Origin: Eudromia elegans
Lineage: Eukaryota; Chordata; Aves; Tinamiformes; Tinamidae
DNA length: 64,000 bases
Direction of reading: 5' to 3'
Assembly: GCA_003342815.1 (NCBI GenBank)
Contig: PTEX01000236.1
Location: 1,099,410-1,163,409, forward strand
Of the stretch, positions 23,803-35,659 are shown piece by piece. Each line of letters starts with the position of its first letter. Position 1 is the first letter of the stretch. The notes under the pieces are model-generated. The model worked only from the letters and a program-made list of their open reading frames with translations. It ran no database searches and was not told the DNA's origin. The position numbers and the translations under genes were made by a program.

Positions 23803-26180
23803 CGAAATTTGAGCTTTCAAATGTATAGGTAGGAGTGTTACTAGACAGAGTGGAATGGAGAACTGCTATTTGCTATTCTGTTTAACTTTTTTTTGATATA
23901 TTTCTCTTAATTCTGGCTATAAATAAATAAATACATATTTTTCCAAGGAACAAAATCTGAAAATAATTTAATTCAGGATGGCTTCTCTGGACAAAATTTA
24001 TTGTTTCTTTTCTATTTCGGTCGATATACATTATATCCATTTTACTTCACAGAGAATTATATTCCTGTTCTCAGTATGTATGTTCTCAGTATGACTAAGA
24101 AGCCAAAACAAACATGATTTTTCTAAGCTGATGGATTTCAAAATAACTGCATTTTCTCACAAAAATTGTTTCCATCTACATATTTTTCCTGCCAAATCTC
24201 CAGCTTTCATGACAGTCTGCAAGTTATCAGTGTACATAGTCCCAAATTTGAACTGCTGTGGGAAGGACCATGACTTCTGCTCATTCCTTTTGGGTCATGA
24301 TTAGTCTCTAGAATCCTTTGAAAGAGCAACTGCTTGATTTTCCAGGGAGTAATGAACTCAAATAGTGATGGCCCCGACTTGAGAAACACAGTTTAGGGGA
24401 AACTCCTTGCATCCAACAAGGGAAATCCATAACACAGAAATAGCATTTTGTGCTTGAAGAACAGATGAAGATTATGGAAATTGTGGTATGGTAACCAGAC
24501 CTGTACTGGACTGTTACCGATAAACTAAAGCACAGTTCCTTTCCTGCTGCATATCCCAAACAGATAAAACATAGCCAAACTCAGACTACTTTGTGAAGAC
24601 AAGAATTTTGTTGTTATAGGGAGAAAAATAGTGAATGTACTCAGACTTAGGACCACTTAATTCATAAAACTGATGGAGATGCAAGAAAAAAAAAGTGTAT
24701 CTAATAAAAGCTTCATTTCCTCTGTTAAAATTATCCCATTCTATCAATAGTGACATTGATGGCACCAGTCTCTGTAGGAAGAAGTCGAAAGAGATCTGTG
24801 AAGTGCAACACGCCTTGTTTTACAGTGACTCAAACAGGCATCCAGTGATAGAAATATTCAGACAATAACTTCCCAGAAGAGGACACTTCTGTTCCTCTGA
24901 CACTACTTCAATGGCTAATGCCATCCTATAGACTCATTAAAACATCTGAGAACACAAAATCAAAGCCATGCAAATGTGTTTACTCAGTGAGAAAGCATGT
25001 ATTTTTTTTCATTTTTTTTCTCTCTCTCTTTCTAAAAAGGGACAAGATAGATTTTTATGTCTTTCCGATGTATGAGCACCAATAAATTCCTTTGTATCTT
25101 GTGACAAATATGCTCAAAAAATGTGGCTGAATAATGCTACCATGAGGATGACTCAAATTTATTCAAATAGAGTGAGAAATCCAAATCCTCACATGATATT
25201 TACAGACACCGAAGCGCAGTCCGTATGACAAAGACCATATTTCCTTGCCTTGCCTTGCCTTATCATGCTTTCACATCCCTTAAAAAACATGGAAAAAAAA
25301 AAAAAGTGCCATCATCCACAATTCTGGTAAGGACTCAGAGTCGCTAGAAGCCTGTCAATAATATACTTGAACACATTCCTTGCATTTGTGGCTGAATGCC
25401 TTCTAGTCACTAAAAAGCCTCTAAATACTCTCCACCAGAATAAAATAAGATTTTGTTTAAAGGCTGAAATGGTTTCCATTTTTGGAATCATGTGTTATTT
25501 TCATTCCACAATAATGAATTGGCTCGAGTTCTGATTCTGTTACATATTCAGCAGCAATTCATTTCTTATGGAAGGTCTAACTTAAGCTCCAGGTTTAGGA
25601 GAATAATCAGAGATGGTTTCTAGGATTCTGCTTTTTATCAGTTCAAGTGGACGGGAAGAGACTATGTCAAAACTCCAGAGGTTACACACATTTTGAAGAA
25701 CCTGCATTCTGACCACTTTTTGAAGGTAACATCTTAGACACCCCTTATGATTCCTCAACTCACCCTACTAAGAAGTATGATTTTATTTCTGCAGCAATAA
25801 ATTTCTATAATTTCTATCCTAAAATTAAAAACACTTATTTAAAATTCTATTCTTGTTCTTCCAGAAGTTTTAAGTGAAGATCCTGTTATAAAAGAGCTTG
25901 CAGAATTTGCCGTCGTTCATGACAGCAATATTGTTTGCCACTTAAAATTATGGCTACAAAAATGCTCTTAATAGTGAATATTACTTGAAGGAAATAAGCC
26001 GCCATGTTTAAAAAAGCTGTGGATTTCAGTTGGTGCTCAATTTTAATAATATAAATCCAATATAGTTGATAGAGTACGAGTGTAAAGTTTGTATAATGAA
26101 AACAAAGATTAAGCTGAATGATGTGGTGGTATGTCTAAACTCAAAACCTTATTTCCAGTTTCACATTTTACATCTAATTC
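23803..26180. other. Gene-free stretch
   Basis: No gene or repeat family recognised. It includes a short (CCTTG)n run at about 25244-25261 and T-rich/CT tracts near 25000-25030. Confidence 0.5.
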
Positions 26181-26181
26181 C

Positions 26182-26238
26182 AAAACTTATTTAAACTTTT
26201 AAAACTTATTTAAACTTTAAAAACTTATTTAAAATAAC
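26182..26238. repeat. 19-base tandem repeat, three copies
   Basis: Three successive units beginning AAAACTTATTTAAA start at 26182, 26201 and 26220. The third unit is diverged at its end. Confidence 0.9.
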
Positions 26239-26407
26239 TTTGTATGAGTATGAAGTTGGTATTTTCCCAAGTTTTTGTGGGTCTTTTTGCATTAACTGAT
26301 CCTTCATAACTTATAAAGTGATCATGTCTAACTATCTGATATGTTTTCTTTGTATTCCCAAGTTTGAACAGCATGTAAATTCCCAGCAATCACAAAACTG
26401 CTCAGAA

Positions 26408-26484
26408 ATGGTAATTCAGAAACCACGGTTTTAGATACACTATCACTGCTTGTTGAACTAAAGCTGTGGTTTCTGAATCATTAT
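26408..26484 (+). ncRNA. Candidate precursor-microRNA-like hairpin
   Basis: The arms 26408-26434 and 26458-26484 pair over 27 positions with a loop of 23 bases. I count 22 Watson-Crick pairs, four G-U wobbles and one A-C mismatch (26413 with 26479). The wobbles pair only if the RNA is made from the plus strand; on the minus strand they become A-C mismatches. The size and shape fit a microRNA precursor, with candidate mature arms at about 26412-26433 and 26458-26479. I do not recognise either arm as a known microRNA. Alternatives are an inverted-repeat transposon remnant (MITE) or a chance palindrome. The pairing is seen directly; the RNA gene is inference. Confidence 0.35.
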
Positions 26485-29400
26485 CTGAAATGTAGGCATA
26501 TGCTTTGATGTCCAGAAAAGAGTAAAAAAAAATTCTCAGCATCTATTAACAACTGTGGGGATGCCTGTGTTAGATCTTAAATAAGATCTGTCAAATTACA
26601 TCAATCAAGTCAAGATCCGCTTCAAGATTTAATGAAATGTGACTGACACAAATATATATACAATAACATAATACGGTAGCAAAAAAAGCATTCTTGATGA
26701 TAGTAGATAAAGAAATGCAGTTTAGGATGAGAATCAGAGAGAATATATAGATTTGTTTTTCCTTTTCTTCTTTTGTTTTTTTAGAACAGAATGTGTTGCC
26801 TGTCAAAGATTTTGACTGTCCTAATAAAAATCTCAAATGGCACGAACAGGGCATTTCAAGCTGTACCACTGAGGAAGATGGTATTTGTAATTATATAAGA
26901 AATTAAAAAAATGCTGATCACTTGCTGTTTTCTGAAAATAATTTAATCTACCTTCTCATTACTATGGATCCGAAGACTATATATATAAAACATATGCCAT
27001 TGGTCAAGCTTAAGCATATTTACAATTAAATAACCTTAGGTAGTAGATTATAATTGAAGAATGATGACAGGTTTCTTGACCAAACTTTCACAGAAGCTCT
27101 TTCATTTTGTGCTGCAGATAGAACTATAATGAACTTGTGACTGGACATTAATTAATGTAATGACAATAAATGTGCCAGCACCACCCAGAGAAGGTGATCC
27201 CAGTTGAAAGGAACCAACAAAACACAGTCCTTATTAATTCAGTCATAAGAAGATTAAATCTACATGATTTGCTTGGAAACAGGTATGATTTTGAGAGAAA
27301 TAATCTGTGAAGATTTCGTAGGAAGTTATATCTCCTTGTGCACTCCTTGCATTTGGTAAGCAACACTGAACTTTTATAATTATATGTATGTGTAATCTGT
27401 AATCCTAAGAAAGTTCATTTAGGATGCTGAGTAATGCTATCAGTATGTAGAGAATTGCTTGATCAGCAAGCAACTGCAAGGGAAAAACGGTATATCTGCC
27501 CCTCCCCTCCCTTTTTTTCTCATGTATATATATATGCACTGTAAACCACAGATGTGATGAGTTATGCAGAGGACTGATCATGCTGCTGTTCTAACTCCAT
27601 CGACACAGATTTGTCATAATCCCATCATACAAAGCAGAAAAAGTTGGTAAATCCATTCTTTCCTGAGTACTGGTCTCCCACCAGTCCTATGTTTATCTTA
27701 GATCCAATCACTTGATTTGGTTCAATGTTGTTTATAGCAAGGATTTTCAAAAGAGCTTACAAGAGAGAGCCACAAACATTCCCACTGGGTTTTGTTATAT
27801 TTGTTCCTTCCACTCCGTCAAAATGTGGCATCTTTATGCTTATGACTCCATGCTTCCACAATGAATAGTATAATTTTATCTTCATATGCTAACATTACCT
27901 ATTCAAATCCAAGACATAAAAAAAAAATGTATTGCAGTAGAAAACAATGCAACGTAGAGATCAATCCTTAAATTAGCTGTTTGGCAGAGAAAAAAAGAAA
28001 ATCAAAAGCATGTAAATCCCTCAAGGCTTATTTTCTTTTAGTGGAACTTAAGGGCCCTAGTATATAAAGCTGCTTTTCAAATTTTGAACCAAGTGTAGAG
28101 AAATTCCTGCAGGGTAATTCTTTTTTTTTTTTTTTTTTTTTGAGAAAAGAATTGTTTTCTGTAGAAAGGCAATCTCCTCCTGCAGGCTGGTAAAATTTCT
28201 ATCTATGATGGCATCTCTGACAGCAAACCAGAAAAGCCCACAGGTGCTGTTATGTCTAAATAATCTACTGTAGCAACAAAGTCTTTATGGAATTAAAAAT
28301 ACAACAACTAGCTTGAGTTTCTAAATGAAATACAAATAAAAGAAACACAGAAAGAGAGTATCAGGCAGCACTTTTCAAAGCATGAGAAGCCGTAATACCA
28401 TGAAATTCTTTAAACTTTGTAAAAGTTTTGAATTTTTTTTCTTACCTTAATTACAGTTTTTCAACAATGTTCCAGAAGCAGAGAACAAGCCATGATTCAA
28501 AGCAATGTGATATATCCATTCTAACAAAGACAAAAAGATAAAAAAAAAAATTAAAAAAGCCTTTAACTGCAGAAACCTTATTCCTCTAGTTAAAATGCAC
28601 TGATGAAGTCCTGTTCCGTTCAGAAAAAAAAGAAAAAAGTTAAATAAATGTATGTTCTGTATCATAATCATGTGCAACATTTACTGAGAACTAGAAGATA
28701 ACTGAATGGATGAGTGGGCATTTCTTATAATGTTGACTCGAATGTTTTTTAGCAATATTCATCCACTTCTTTTGTTTTGTTTTGTTTTAATTATATACAT
28801 AGAAGCTTCTGAAATCTTATTCATATTACACCAAATAATTTCACACTTTTTGATACTACTATAATCTGCCCACAAAATAATGTATTTGTGCAGTAACACG
28901 TATGTCCTTTATATAGAATATAGCAGATAATATATTTACTGTAAAGTAAGATATAAGAGCCTCTATTCCTAGGCTAAAACATAGGATTAGAACACATGTG
29001 AAGGAAAAAATATATATTTAGTATATATTTAGATATAAATAACTGCATTAAAACTTGTATCATCAAATAAAAGCACTCATTCCTGTTATTCATCCCAGTA
29101 TCTACGAGGCCAACAGAGATATACTTTATACTTAGATACACTTAAGTATCTATGTTTGCTCACTCAGCATACACTTGTGCACACGAGTGTATATGTTTGT
29201 GTGTGTATATCTGTAAAGATGGTGACATAGGAGGGGTAATTTAATGTCAAAACCTTGCATTCCAAGGCAGAACCCTTCTTTTGTCTTTGCCTCTTAACAA
29301 ATTACTAACCCACCATGGGAGATGGTCCTGACACTGGAACAGAATATATGATATGCTACTTGCTCAGAGAGATTTACCAATTTATATGTGTGCAAATGGC

Positions 29401-30133
29401 AGTGGAATGTAGATTGTTCTCTAGGCTCTTCCTCTATCAAATGAATATCTTTGATGACAATGAGTAATGACTTCTCAAAGAGAAGATCACTATAAATTAA
29501 TCTGCCTACAGGCTCCCTTCTCTTTAACTGTTCTTCTCCTACTATCCTTAACTGCATTAAATAATGATTATTTATTTATTTTTCTGAAGCAGAAGCAGAT
29601 CTGCTGTGTTCACTGAAATACTCACAGCAGAAACTACTCCTGTAGTTCTGGTTATTTGTCAAGTCAAAATCATAAGAAACTTCCCCAAAAAAAATCTCAG
29701 AAATGGTGATAGTCCATCTAATCACTGGATGCTGCTGCCACTTGAGGCTGAAATGTGAGGTTTTGAAGTAGCTGACCCTGAACCTAAACCTGATATGGGA
29801 TTTGGCCTTAAACTTAACCTGCCCAGAGCTCAAACTTATCTACATGTGCCCAGCTCCTATCACAGGCTTACTCTGAGTCACCAATGCCATAGTAATACTG
29901 CACACAGAGAATAAAATCACAGGGAGAGAAGGCGTCTGCTAGTTGGTTCATGCCTATTCTCTGCCTTGTTTCCCAGCTGTTATGCATCAAGCAATAGGCT
30001 GTTGTAGTCCAGCAGGGACAGGGGGAGAAGGGACAAACTGCCTGAAAAACAATCAGCGGCTGCAATTTGCTAGGACAATATCACTGAAGTCTTGTGGTTT
30101 GTCCTTCACACTTAAAGGCACAAGCCTCCGCTT
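26485..30133. other. Gene-free stretch
   Basis: No gene recognised. Simple tracts include 21 T at 28121-28141 and a TTTTG run near 28772-28788. The interval 28880-29060 is very AT-rich. Short open frames at 29294-29557 and 29576-29833 have no visible domain. Confidence 0.5.
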
Positions 30134-30167
30134 CACCTTTGCCTTTGATAGGAAGGCAGCAAAGGTG
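30134..30167. repeat. Short hairpin-forming inverted repeat
   Basis: CACCTTT (30134-30140) pairs with AAAGGTG (30161-30167), and GCCTT (30141-30145) pairs with AAGGC (30153-30157), leaving a three-base bulge and a seven-base loop. It contains a TCF/LEF-like CCTTTGAT. It is too short for a typical microRNA precursor. Confidence 0.6.
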
Positions 30168-30922
30168 GAAAAGAGATAAACAAGAAGAGAGAAAGGATCC
30201 AAAATAAATGTTGGGGGTTTTTTTCAGCCAGAAAAAAAAAAAGTTGTTGTTTTTCTTTCTTCTTGCAATCTGTGCATTTATGTGTTCAAAATTTGGCTTA
30301 TTTTAGGTTTACACTGGCAGCAAATGCTAAGGTACTCCTCCAAGTCTGCACAAGCTAATAAATCTCCATACAAACACTCTTTCTTGTGGGCAGAGGGACA
30401 AATTTTCTTTACATGGTTGCTGAATTTTATTCTCTCAGGCATCTACTGGATGATACATTCCAAGCTCTATAAAGCAGGAAGAGCAAAAGGTAAATGAAGA
30501 GAAATGCCAGAAAGAAAAGTAACAAAATATTTAGTAAAACATATAAGAAAGAAAAGCACCTCAGCAGAATGTATTACATATCCTGCCCTAAGATGAATCC
30601 CAGAAAAAAGCAAGGGTAGGAATGCCCACATATGCATATGATAGAATTGCAGTGATTTAATGAGTTACAGCTTATCAGTTGAGTTGCTATAATTTATTGT
30701 TTTCACAGTTTTGTGCTCTCCTTTCTCCTAAAGGCAACGTCAAACATTAAATTTTAGAGAAGATGCTTTAACTGAAAAAATTTTACTTCACTCAATGTGA
30801 CTACAGATGAACATGTGATTGGAGCTTAGTTAAGAGAAAGGTGCATCTTGTTAAGCAAGTATAACTGAATTCTATGCATTCTTTGTCTGTACCAAGAGGA
30901 AATACTTAAATTTCCTCTCTCT

Positions 30923-30957
<35 letters not shown>

Positions 30958-33830
30958 TGGATGTTAGTGGAACTACTCTAACTTGCACTAACATGAATGA
31001 AAGAAGTAGAACAAAATGACTCACAAAATCTAGGGGGTTTTCCTTCTTTAATACCTACCATTACATTTTCTTCCCTTTAATTTCTTACTCTTTGACAGTG
31101 TGTTTCTCTTTTGACTTGCACTTAAAAGTCGACCTTAGTTGCATCCCACGCTGTGGGGACTTCATGGCTGTGCACCAGCTTAATGTTAATGAGTGAACAG
31201 CTCCAAAGCCTAACAACAATGGGCACTTGTAAGTGATGAGCACTTGAGGAGCAAATGCTATTCTTGAACTCGGAGAAAAAAATCAATTTGCTGACCTAGG
31301 TTTGAAGCAGGAAAAGATGAAAATAGAATGAGAGAAAATTTTCAACCAAACCATCTGGGGGGGGAAAAAAAATCCAGTAACTTCTAAAACCACTGCTTAA
31401 ACTTCTTGTGAAAGTCCTTGCTATCTTGAAGTCTTCCCTGGAATGTGAGATCATCCTTTCCAGAAATATATCAGCATTGAAGGGTAAGAAGCAGTATTAT
31501 GGAGAAATGCAAGAACACACATGCCAGAACAACCCTATCTGCATAGGTGAAAAAAAAAAAAGACTATGATCAGTGAGGAATTAAATTACCCAGGAAAGTG
31601 GCAAAAATCTATACTCTGCATTTGATCTGATTCTTTCATTCTTACTTCCTTGCTTTCTTTTATGATCCCTTTCTTGTGAGAAGTCCTGGGGTAGTCCTCT
31701 CCTTCATGAGGTGTCTTGGCACGTGTTGGGAACTAATTGTGAAAATCATGGTGAGACTGAACTTATCAAATAGACTTCACTAGCAACCACTCCCAAGGTG
31801 AGAAGACATTACATTGTTACTCCTTTTAACCAAACGAAGACATCCTGAGTATTCTACCTTACTTTGAATTTCACAGAACAAGGATCACAGGGTGCCCGCT
31901 CAGCATAGACTGAAGAACCAGCCAAATCTGATTGTGCTGAAGCACCTACTAGACCTGATGAGTCCTATGATAGACTCAAAAGAAAGAGGCAAATATTTCA
32001 TACTGTATTTGTGGGATTTGCATTTGCCCCTGACTTAGGATCCCGTTGCATGACTCCTAGATCACATTTATTTCAATGTAGTAACTCAGTATCTCTCTGA
32101 TTCCTGAATCCTATGGTTGATTTACAATAAATGCCTATTTTGAGGTTCTCAAGAAAATCAGAAACTCAAGCACTGCACAGTTGCCAAGGACTATATGGCC
32201 CAGGTAGCTCACTGTATCTTTGGCTTGACAGGTAGGTACTTCCTGACTCTATTACTTACTTTAGCATGACAACAGCAGAAAGAGGCAATTTTACCATCAT
32301 CTGACCTACAATAAGTTCTATCAGATGGTCCAGTAATAGAATTCTTTAACTAACAAAAACCTTTGACAAGTCTGTCTGAAACCATGGATCAAATTGCTTA
32401 GAACAGTATTTCAAGTTCTTTCCCAATAAACCTCAGTATATAGGAAAACGTGTCCAGTTTTCCATCCATCTAGGAGAGAAGTCTCATGAGCCATTTTTTC
32501 TATGAGATAAATGGCAAATGCCTTGAGCAAACCCAATGCTTTTAAGATGTTCATTTTCTTTGTCTGCTTTGCAATTCCCCCCCCTCCACCCTTTTTCTCT
32601 ATGAAAGGAGATGCTATTTCTAGGCAGTAGCAATCTCTTGGAAAACCATTTACAGAACTCAGAACTCAGTTGATCTATGTTATGATGATTCCAGATTCAT
32701 ACATTATAACATTGGAGTGAATATCTATAAAGCAACTAATCTGATTTTGTCCATAATATAGACTAAAAGAGATTGTAGCTTTTTATCTAATTGTGAAATA
32801 GAAATAAAATAATTCATGCCTCTCCTAAACTTTTTTTTTAGGATTTACTCTATATTCAGATCAACATTTGCTATTTCTCCACTGTATTATACTCTTGCTG
32901 CTCCAGCTTAGTAACAGTCATTAGTGGATAAACTCCATTACAAGTGCTTCTATCAGCAATCCAGGGGTGAAGCTGAAAATCTAGGTCAATTTTTTCACTG
33001 AAAAGTGAATAAAATTTCTTTCTGATGATATCAGAAAGTATTATGGAGAAAAACTCTGCTGCCTACCTTGGTAAACTTTGTAAAGAATCCTATACCCTTG
33101 ATCAGCATTAATAACTGGTAGCATGAAATCACACGCTTCCACATGTAGCAGCTCATCCAGCTGATGCTCATCTAGCTAATGCTTCATTACAGCTTGGGGC
33201 TTAGTGATGTTAGGAATCACATGCTATTTTCAATTACTTCTGTGTACTCCAAATTCTCTCATTGCTATGCCAGTGTGAGGAATGCAAGGATGGAATTTTG
33301 CCCTAGGAGTCTATCTCATGGGGAAATTATGTAAGTAAATGAATATTTCTGAAAACATGGACTTAAAGCACTCTAAATAAGGTGTTATAAACCCTTTGCT
33401 TTCCTGTGTGGTTTCAGCAGCTTTCCTGTCTTATATACTTTTAGTCTGAATAACTTAATAAAAATAATATTCCTCTAAGGACACTATTTTTCCTGGACAT
33501 TAAATCATTTTCTAGGATTTGCAATGCCTTATGGAGGGCAGCAGAATACATTGAAGATTTGACTAACTTCACTTTTAATACTGATTTGGCAAGCCTCTTG
33601 GCATGTTGTCCTGGACAACAGTGCTTTACACCTCACAGCCTCTAAATCTACAGGCAGTCACACAGGAATAAACAGACATTTGAAAGCTTTGCTATTACTC
33701 AAAATGAAGAAAGGTTAAACCATCAGAGTTTCCAATACATGAGATATAGGGTGTTTGCAGAAGAGTCTAGGTGCTGGATTTTTTTTTTTTTTTTTGTTTG
33801 TTTTTTTTAGTGGAGTAGGGTACTGTTCTC
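30168..33830. other. Gene-free stretch
   Basis: No gene recognised. A CT tract leads into 30 T at 30926-30955. The block 31125-31260 is more complex (AACAATGGG, SOX-like) but I can assign no function. Confidence 0.5.
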
Positions 33831-33834
33831 ATAT

Positions 33835-33990
33835 TTCTGGCTCTTACTAGTGGTGTGATGTTGGGAAAGGAACATAACACCGCTGTGCCATGGACCCTCA
33901 GCTTCCTCTTTTGTGAAAAGGCATGGTATCCTCTGCGCCATTCTCTGAGGTCTTCTGATGAAAGGTGCTAAAATAAGCACGATGTATTAT
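33835..33990 (+). repeat. MIR-like SINE relic
   Basis: The order of pieces matches the core of MIR elements, tRNA-derived SINEs shared by amniotes: CTTACTAGTGGTGTGATGTT, then TTGGGAAAGG, then CCTCAGCTTCCTC followed by TTTTGTGAAAAGG, then a GAGGTCTT-like end. MIR normally reads TTACTAGCTGTGTGACCTTG, then CCTCAGTTTCCTCATCTGTA and AAATGGGG. The divergence fits a very old insertion. The 5' tRNA-like promoter part is not recognisable. Confidence 0.6.
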
Positions 33991-35199
33991 TCATATTTTA
34001 ATTCTCTCTGGCATATTGGTTTCAGGAAACTTTACTTCATTTAAGAGCACTGGGAAATCAACATCAAAGAAATGCAGAGTTAGATGGAGTGAGAGTACTC
34101 AGCATTGGAGAGGGCCGGGCTTCATCCAGCTCTGAAAAGCAAATAAGACCTGAGCATGGAAGGCTTTGTAATCACCTTGTGGCCAGAAAAGCAAAAAAAA
34201 GGAAGATCTTGTATGGCAGAAATTTCCACTCTGGATTTGGACTTTTGTAGGATGGTCTAAAATATCCATGGAAGGAATTTAATTATGGAAGTGATTAAGA
34301 GACCATGGCTTCTTTGGTGTTTTAAGCCTCTTTTTTTTAGGGAGTATTGATTTTTAGACATGATATTCTCTTTTAACCTTCAAAATGTCTTGAGTTGGAC
34401 ATCCACTGACTACTCTGAAGTCCCTCATTACTCTGAGATTGGGATACACTCTAACAGCGCAACAATTTCTATACAAATCATCCTTACCCCTTCACCAGGA
34501 CTTTAGAAACATTTAATTAACCATCTTCAGTTATTTCTACTACTACTACTACTACTAAAGACCAGTTTTATTTGTTGTGCCTTTTTTTTCTTTTTCCTCA
34601 TATCTTTCCATCACTTTAAAACCTATTCTCACATATGCATCTGAAATGAAATATCTGAAAACAGTTTACTCTGAACTCTTGGGACAAAAGTAAAATTTTA
34701 CCAGGCAACATCAGTTCACGTTCCCCAAACTTTATAGGGTAATTTCCTATAATGAAGCTTGAAGCTTAAACTTTGGGATTCAGTAAACAAAGGCAGTATA
34801 TGTGCACTGAGGGAAGACAATTCCTAGTAATTTTTGTCAGCAAAATTGTTACAATAAAGGCCTAAGCAACACTTCATCTACCTGTCACTTGTCTTGAAAG
34901 GGCAGATTACTTTTTCCTCACTCGTGGCACATCTAATTAAGGTAGACTTACAAGCCAGGCAGGTGTAAAGTGCAAGCCAGCACTTGTTCACATTAGCAAT
35001 TATCAATGGAAAAAATACATAAGTGCTGAGGCTTGGCACAACAGTTACCCTGGCAACCGTTAGCACTCAGAGCCTCAGCAGAGACTAACATGACAGTTTG
35101 ACATCTTTTCCCATAAAAAAAGATGATTGCATTCTCTTTCTCCCTCTGCTTTTTTTTTTTTCTTTTTCTTTTTTCCTCCCACTATTTCTGTGCTATTTT
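33991..35199. other. Gene-free stretch
   Basis: No gene recognised. A short run of TAC trinucleotides lies near 34539-34556 and pyrimidine-rich sequence at 35130-35180. Confidence 0.5.
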
Positions 35200-35206
35200 T
35201 CAGTGC

Positions 35207-35355
35207 TCATGGCAGTGACTGCGTCTTCTTCAACTGCAGTTGTCTACTGATGTGCAGGGCACCAATGTGAACTCTGCTCCTTCTACCAGTCATTAGTGCA
35301 TTATCAGTGACAACAAAATGGGTTTGCTCTCCAGCAAGCCTAGCCCAACCTGAGG
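35207..35355 (-). other. Weak candidate exon 2, unassigned
   Basis: On the minus strand a long pyrimidine-rich stretch (plus-strand purines at 35354-35385) ends in CAG, a good match to a splice acceptor. An open frame of 47 residues follows (starting GWARLAGEQTHF) to a TGA at 35207-35209. I recognise no domain. The reading frame is short enough to be chance. It could also be a conserved non-coding element. Confidence 0.15.
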
Positions 35356-35467
35356 AGGAGAGGGAGGGAGGAGGGAAGCAAGAAGAGACTGCATTAGTGT
35401 TATTGTCCCAAGGCAACCATAGATCAATTGGTCAAGAATAGTTCACTCAATATCATCCTTTTGTTTT

Positions 35468-35616
35468 TTAACAACCATGTTCTGGAATATCCATGGAGTC
35501 ATCCAACTCATCTATGGCATCTTGCCTGCAGATACTGCCCTCCAAGTCCTTATCCTTAATTACCAACTTTTCAAAAAGGGAAAAAGTGAATTGCAAAGAG
35601 TCTGCACGCGCTTTGT
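35468..35616 (-). other. Weak candidate exon 1, unassigned
   Basis: On the minus strand TTTTTTTTCCCTGCAG (ending at plus-strand position 35617) resembles a strong splice acceptor. It is followed by an open frame of 48 residues (KARADSLQFTF, then DAIDELDDSMDIPEHGC) ending in TAA at 35468-35470. The protein is acidic at its end and looks less repetitive than most frames here, but I cannot name a family. A GT donor-like site lies inside it at a GTAATTAAG. It may be a terminal exon, part of a conserved element, or chance. Confidence 0.2.
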
Positions 35617-35659
35617 CTGCAGGGAAAAAAAACTCATCCTTATTTCCAAATGACCTCAA

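Noticed and set aside
23570-23820. Glu/Gly/Lys/Arg-rich and Pro/Ser/Leu-rich frames
   Set aside because: They are translations of the polypurine (GGGAA)n tract on its two strands.
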